The position numbers and the translations under genes are program-made. Below, one piece after another: positions 59,262-64,000 of a DNA stretch of 64,000 nt (positions within the stretch are counted from its first letter, which is position 1; every line of letters begins with the position of its first letter). The stretch lies in the NCBI RefSeq assembly GCF_900110705.1, contig NZ_FOEJ01000003.1, positions 372,001 to 436,000 on the forward strand. Reading direction: 5' to 3'. Under the pieces are notes generated by a model, which saw only the letters and a program-made list of their open reading frames with translations, made no database searches and was not told the origin of the DNA. The DNA comes from Loktanella sp. DSM 29012 (GTDB lineage: Bacteria > Pseudomonadota > Alphaproteobacteria > Rhodobacterales > Rhodobacteraceae).

Positions 59262-60602
59262 TCACAGGTTCGGTCCCAGCACCAGGCGCGAACCATCGCT
59301 GAACCGTGACAGCCGAAAGCGGCTGATATCGTGACCTGCGTCGTTGCCTTGCGCCAGATCCGCAACGATACGCCCCATCGCAGGTCCGATGCCGAACCCG
59401 TGGCCGCACATGCCGGTGCAGATGGTCAGGCCCGGAATGGTGTCTGCATGATCCACGACCGGCACGACGTCCGGCATCACATCGATCATCCCCGCCCAAG
59501 CTTGCGCGATCCTCACCTCGCCCAGGCCAGGAAAGGTCGCGGCAAAGTCGCGGGCCAGCCGTTTGACCTTGGCTGCGTTGGGCCGCGGGTCGAGGACACG
59601 CATCGCCTCGAACGGGCTGGCACGGTCGCCGGACCAGTTCCGCGGCGTTCCCCATGCATCCGGAAACCCCTTTGGTGCGACTGGCTTGTAAGACGTACCC
59701 AGCGGGTCCTTGATCAGTTGCCGCGCAAAGCCGCCAAAGGCACGGAACGCGTCCGGACCCACGAACAATTCGTGAAATCCCGCAGGGGCAAGGCTGAAGC
59801 CACCGTCGCTACGCTTACGCCAGGCCAGCCGGTCATCGACGGCCCCACCGGGGTTTACATCCCCCAGCGGCACGGTCGCAGCGACCGTTGCCCGTACCGA
59901 GAGCTGCGGAATGCTGATCCCGTGGTTGCGCAGAAACAGCGACGACCAGGCCCCACCGGCCAGGACGACGCTCTTGCAAGCGATCAGCCCGGCCTCGGTC
60001 ACCACACCGGTGACACGTCCGCTGGACAGGTCAAGCGTCCGTGCGGCGCAATGCTCGATGATGACTGCACCCGCATCCCGTGCCGCGCGGGCAAAGGCGG
60101 GGACCGTGACCCAGGGTTCTGCGCGGTAATCGGTCGGTGTCCACAGCGCCCCGGCCCAGCGACGTGCCGCACCGGGTATCTGAACTGCCGCCTGATCCGA
60201 CGTCAGCAGCCGCGACGACACCTGATAGGGGGCTGCCTGCGTGATCCAATCGGCATAGCGCGCCATATCGGCGGCATCCTTGGCCAGATACAGCGTTCCG
60301 GTCTGCGCAAGGCCCACGTCGCCCGCCTCTGACGCCAGACGGGGCCACATGGCCTGCGATTCCAGCATGATCGGCAATTCGGCGATGTCGCGGCCCTGTG
60401 CGCGAATCCAACCCCAGTTGCGGCTGGATTGTTCGCCCGCGACACGCCCTTTTTCCAGCAGGACGCAGGGGATGCCTGCGCGGGCCAGCTCCCACGCCGT
60501 CATCACGCCGATGATGCCGCCACCGATGACCACGACCTCGGTTTGGTCGGGCAGGTCTGGCGCAAATTGCTGCGGGGTTGCCGCCGTGACCGGACCCGTC
60601 AT
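59262..60602 (-). CDS. FAD-dependent amino-acid oxidase (DadA-like)
   Basis: A 446-residue FAD oxidoreductase: VVVIGGGIIGVMTAWELARAG and, soon after, the flavin-linked RNWGWIRAQGRD segment typical of a D-amino-acid or opine-type oxidase subgroup. C-terminal GHGFGIGPAMG closes the FAD site. Start MTGPVTAATP overlaps the argE stop (ATGA). Substrate unknown; context suggests an amino-acid derivative. Confidence 0.82.
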   Translation of the reverse strand: MTGPVTAATPQQFAPDLPDQTEVVVIGGGIIGVMTAWELARAGIPCVLLEKGRVAGEQSSRNWGWIRAQGRDIAELPIMLESQAMWPRLASEAGDVGLAQTGTLYLAKDAADMARYADWITQAAPYQVSSRLLTSDQAAVQIPGAARRWAGALWTPTDYRAEPWVTVPAFARAARDAGAVIIEHCAARTLDLSSGRVTGVVTEAGLIACKSVVLAGGAWSSLFLRNHGISIPQLSVRATVAATVPLGDVNPGGAVDDRLAWRKRSDGGFSLAPAGFHELFVGPDAFRAFGGFARQLIKDPLGTSYKPVAPKGFPDAWGTPRNWSGDRASPFEAMRVLDPRPNAAKVKRLARDFAATFPGLGEVRIAQAWAGMIDVMPDVVPVVDHADTIPGLTICTGMCGHGFGIGPAMGRIVADLAQGNDAGHDISRFRLSRFSDGSRLVLGPNL

Positions 60603-61759
60603 CGCGCAAGATCGTCGATCAGACGCGCGATGAACGCCTCGCCTTTGGCGAATTGTTCGCAACTGATGAATTCGTTCGGCTGGTGGGCCTGGGCAATGTC
60701 ACCCGGTCCCACGACGCAGGCCGAATACCCACGTTCCTGAAATTGACCGGCTTCGGTGCCATAGCTGACGACATGGGTGGCATTGTCGCCGGTCAGCCGG
60801 CGCGCCAGCGCCTCGGCCCGGCCTGCGGTCTCTGGTGCCAGTCCCGGCAGGCCGAAATATTCATCGACCGTGATCCGGGTCGTCGGCTGGATGGCCTGCA
60901 TCTCGGCCTCGATCCTTTTGACTTCGTTCAGGAAAAGCTGCCGCCAGTGATCGACGTCCTCGCCCGGAACCACACGAAAGGTCATGTCGAACCGGCAGTC
61001 CTTGGCGGTGATGTTATGCGCGGTGCCACCTGCGATTTCGCCCACATGCGCCGTGGTATAGGGTGGATCGAATGCCGCGGCGAGCGTGCTGGGCGTGGCC
61101 TGCGCGCGTTCCGCGTTCAGCCGGTTGGCCCAATCGATCAGACGCGCGCCCTGCATGATCGCGCTGACGCCCTCGTGGATGCGTGAGGAATGGATTTCAA
61201 ATCCCTGCACATGAACGGAAAATCCGATCCCGCCCTTGTGCGCCGTCACCACCTGCATCATCGACGGCTCGCCCACCAGCACCGTATCGGCGCGCGGCAA
61301 ACCATGGCTGACCATATGGTCTATCATCGGCGGCGCGCCCAGGCAGCCGACCTCTTCGTCATAGGACAACGCGATCTGCAACGGCCGCTTGATCCCGCGC
61401 GCCAGCGCCAATGGCACGGCCGATAGCGCCAGCGCGTCGAATCCTTTCATGTCGCAGGTGCCACGGCCATAGAGCCGCCCGTCCCGTTCGGTCACGACAA
61501 AGGGGTCGGTGTCCCAGGCCTGCCCGTCGACCGGCACCACATCGGTATGCCCCGACAGCACGACGCCACCATCGACCGCTGGGCCGATATGTGCATAAAG
61601 CGAGGCCTTGGTGCCGTCCGCATTCGGCACCCGGACGGCCTCTACACCATAATCGCGCAAGTAATCCTCAACGAAATCAATCAGGTCCAGGTTACTGTCC
61701 CGGCTGATGGTGGGATAGCTCACGAGGCGATCCAGCAGGTTTCTTGCGGTCAGTGTCAT
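60599..61759 (-). CDS. argE: Acetylornithine deacetylase
   Basis: A 386-residue M20 deacetylase: VVLSGHTDVVPVDGQAW, GTCDMKGFDALAL, SYDEEVGCLGAPPMI, and GTAHNITAKDC. The length and DEEVGCLG segment fit ArgE; a related N-acyl diaminoacid deacylase remains possible. Overlaps the FAD oxidase gene, so a catabolic rather than purely arginine-biosynthetic role is plausible. Confidence 0.85.
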   Translation of the reverse strand: MTLTARNLLDRLVSYPTISRDSNLDLIDFVEDYLRDYGVEAVRVPNADGTKASLYAHIGPAVDGGVVLSGHTDVVPVDGQAWDTDPFVVTERDGRLYGRGTCDMKGFDALALSAVPLALARGIKRPLQIALSYDEEVGCLGAPPMIDHMVSHGLPRADTVLVGEPSMMQVVTAHKGGIGFSVHVQGFEIHSSRIHEGVSAIMQGARLIDWANRLNAERAQATPSTLAAAFDPPYTTAHVGEIAGGTAHNITAKDCRFDMTFRVVPGEDVDHWRQLFLNEVKRIEAEMQAIQPTTRITVDEYFGLPGLAPETAGRAEALARRLTGDNATHVVSYGTEAGQFQERGYSACVVGPGDIAQAHQPNEFISCEQFAKGEAFIARLIDDLAR

Positions 61760-61809
61760 GGGGATGCTCCGGTCTGGTCAGGGCATCCTGACCCCGGCCC
61801 CGGACATAT

Positions 61810-62613
61810 TCAAGGCCGCCAGTGATCGCCCACCCACGGGGCCGGACGGATATAATGCCGCAGATAACGCCAAATACTGCCGGACCGATCACGCTGGCCG
61901 ATCGCGCGCAGATGCGCCAACGGACTGCGCGGGGGGACGGCATCGCTCCACCGTCCTTCAATCGCGTCCTGCGGATTGAGGTGCCCGGCAAAGATGACGA
62001 TCCGCGCGCCCTTTGGCAGCTTTGGCGGCAGAAAATAGTTCAGCGGAAACGGCCTGCGGCAGTCGCGCCGGAAATGGGCCACCCATCCGTCGGGAAAGAA
62101 TTTCACACCCCCCGGCGCGTTGCGGGTCACGAACCGCTGTTCATAACGGTATTCCTCGGCGATGCCCTGCGGGTCGGTCTTGAACAGGTCCTGCAACGGT
62201 TTCAGCCCACCCGCCATGAACCGGAACACCGACGTCTGACCCAGTTTTTCGAAAACGACCACCCGGTTGCGCGTCAAAATCACGTCCTCCGGCGCACCGG
62301 CCTCAAAGAACGAATCCAGCGATCCGGTCACGATCACATCGAGGTCCAGAAACAAAACCGGGCCTTTTAAATCGCCCAAAGTTTCGCCCCAAAGGCGCGA
62401 TTTTGGCCAGATCCCCGTCTTGGCCTTCGGAATCTCGTAATCAATCTTGGGCAGCGGCTGGCAGTCGACTTCTGCGCGAATATTTTCGGAATTGTCGCAA
62501 AAACACGTGAAACGAAAAGGTGGCGTGATGTTACGCGCAACCATACCATACAGGCGATTGATATAGGTCGGCCCGTATTTCGTGCCCCAATTGATACATA
62601 TCACTTGCTTCAT
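61810..62613 (-). CDS. Glycosyltransferase, GT8-like
   Basis: A 267-residue protein. MKQVICINWGTKYGPTYINR starts a Rossmann-like fold, FLDLDVIVTGSLD carries a DxD metal/nucleotide-sugar motif, and PFPLNYFLPPKLP follows late. No membrane span or signal peptide. Probable role in capsule or LPS decoration. A longer frame into the promoter region is rejected. Confidence 0.75.
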   Translation of the reverse strand: MKQVICINWGTKYGPTYINRLYGMVARNITPPFRFTCFCDNSENIRAEVDCQPLPKIDYEIPKAKTGIWPKSRLWGETLGDLKGPVLFLDLDVIVTGSLDSFFEAGAPEDVILTRNRVVVFEKLGQTSVFRFMAGGLKPLQDLFKTDPQGIAEEYRYEQRFVTRNAPGGVKFFPDGWVAHFRRDCRRPFPLNYFLPPKLPKGARIVIFAGHLNPQDAIEGRWSDAVPPRSPLAHLRAIGQRDRSGSIWRYLRHYIRPAPWVGDHWRP

Positions 62614-62804
62614 CTCGCGCCCTCGCCTGCGGTTTGTGCCCTTATCGCGCGACAGGCCTCCCGTGACCAGCCACCCGATCCGCCTCCACGTCAAGCAACC
62701 TTTGGCACTTGCTAGGGAAAAATTTCTTGTTACCGTTCCGGTTGTCGACGGGCCGCACCAATGACGGACTGCGATCAACCATATCGAACCAGGGAGGTTC
62801 GCCC

Positions 62805-63789
<985 letters not shown>

Positions 63790-63803
<14 letters not shown>

Positions 63804-64000
63804 CAACAGCCCACTGGTCCGCATCCGCGACCTGCAGATGCATTTTCCGATCTATTCCGGCCTGTTTCGCCGCCAGACGGGTGCGGTCAAGGCCGTCGAC
63901 GGCGTCAGTTTCGACATTCAGCGCGGTGAAACCCTGGGTCTGGTCGGTGAATCCGGTTGCGGCAAATCCACCTGTGGGCGCGCCGTGCTGCGCCTGTATG
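63790..64000 (+). CDS. dppF: Dipeptide/oligopeptide ABC transporter ATP-binding protein (DppF), truncated by window end
   Basis: The first 70 residues of a second ATPase, cut by the window edge. It begins [20 protein letters not shown] and includes [17 protein letters not shown] (Walker A). It overlaps the dppD end. AAAGGA lies five bases before the first ATG; the second ATG at 63793 is an equally possible start. Confidence 0.9.

Noticed and set aside
61760-61810. Possible fourth copy of the GGATATTTT hairpin repeat
   Set aside because: Only CCCCGGACATATTC resembles the consensus and the stem differs; too weak to count.

Overview
The window looks like chromosomal DNA of an alphaproteobacterium in the Rhodobacteraceae, probably the marine Roseobacter group. 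The evidence is the GC-rich coding, a 14-gene complex I (nuo) cluster carrying the small extra genes seen in that group, a DksA-like protein with almost no zinc-finger cysteines, ribonuclease J next to coaX and birA, and a short GC hairpin repeat ending in GGATATTTT at convergent gene ends. I do not assign a genus. No tRNA, rRNA, CRISPR array, insertion sequence or phage gene was seen.

Layout. 1-6.6 kb: an RcnB-like fragment, an FAD monooxygenase, a DksA-like regulator, then a MoxR ATPase / DUF2927 lipoprotein / small membrane protein / CoxE-like VWA protein / M48 peptidase run. 6.6-11.8 kb: an orphan FbpC-type ABC ATPase, an SDR enzyme lacking the usual Tyr/Lys, a Hint-domain protein, and three tandem poly-glycine lipoproteins that look like paralogues. 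12-18.3 kb: prfC, small envelope proteins, ExoD, OsmC and a DEAD-box helicase. 18.4-41.2 kb, all minus strand: nuoA to nuoN, followed by birA, coaX and rnj. At least ten non-nuo ORFs sit inside the nuo cluster, NuoE carries a long low-complexity linker plus a helix-hairpin-helix domain, and at least two hairpin/T-tract terminators fall inside the cluster. 41.3-47.5 kb: a leucine-catabolism operon (isovaleryl-CoA dehydrogenase, methylcrotonyl-CoA carboxylase) with two small secreted-protein genes and a GST in tight overlap, under a clear palindromic operator. 47.5-50.7 kb: CreA, a WYL regulator divergent from a RidA protein with a 21-bp operator between them, an orphan Imm63-like protein and Gph. 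50.8-58 kb: glmU-glmS, a lipoprotein, moaA, waaA and an LPS-core-type glycosyltransferase. 58-64 kb: two M20 hydrolases and an FAD oxidase, a GT8-like transferase, and the start of a Dpp/Opp peptide ABC operon that runs off the window.

The most unusual signals are: (1) two terminators that double as the 5' coding sequence of the next gene (prfC to the 13630 lipoprotein gene, nuoN to birA); (2) the helix-hairpin-helix domain present both in NuoE and in the next gene; (3) the tandem poly-Gly lipoprotein family with an exact TTAA-N7-TTAA (CtrA-type) site; (4) the palindromic operators at ivd and at the WYL/RidA pair; (5) the repeated hairpin element at convergent gene ends. All functional statements are inferred from motifs and context read by eye; no database search was run.
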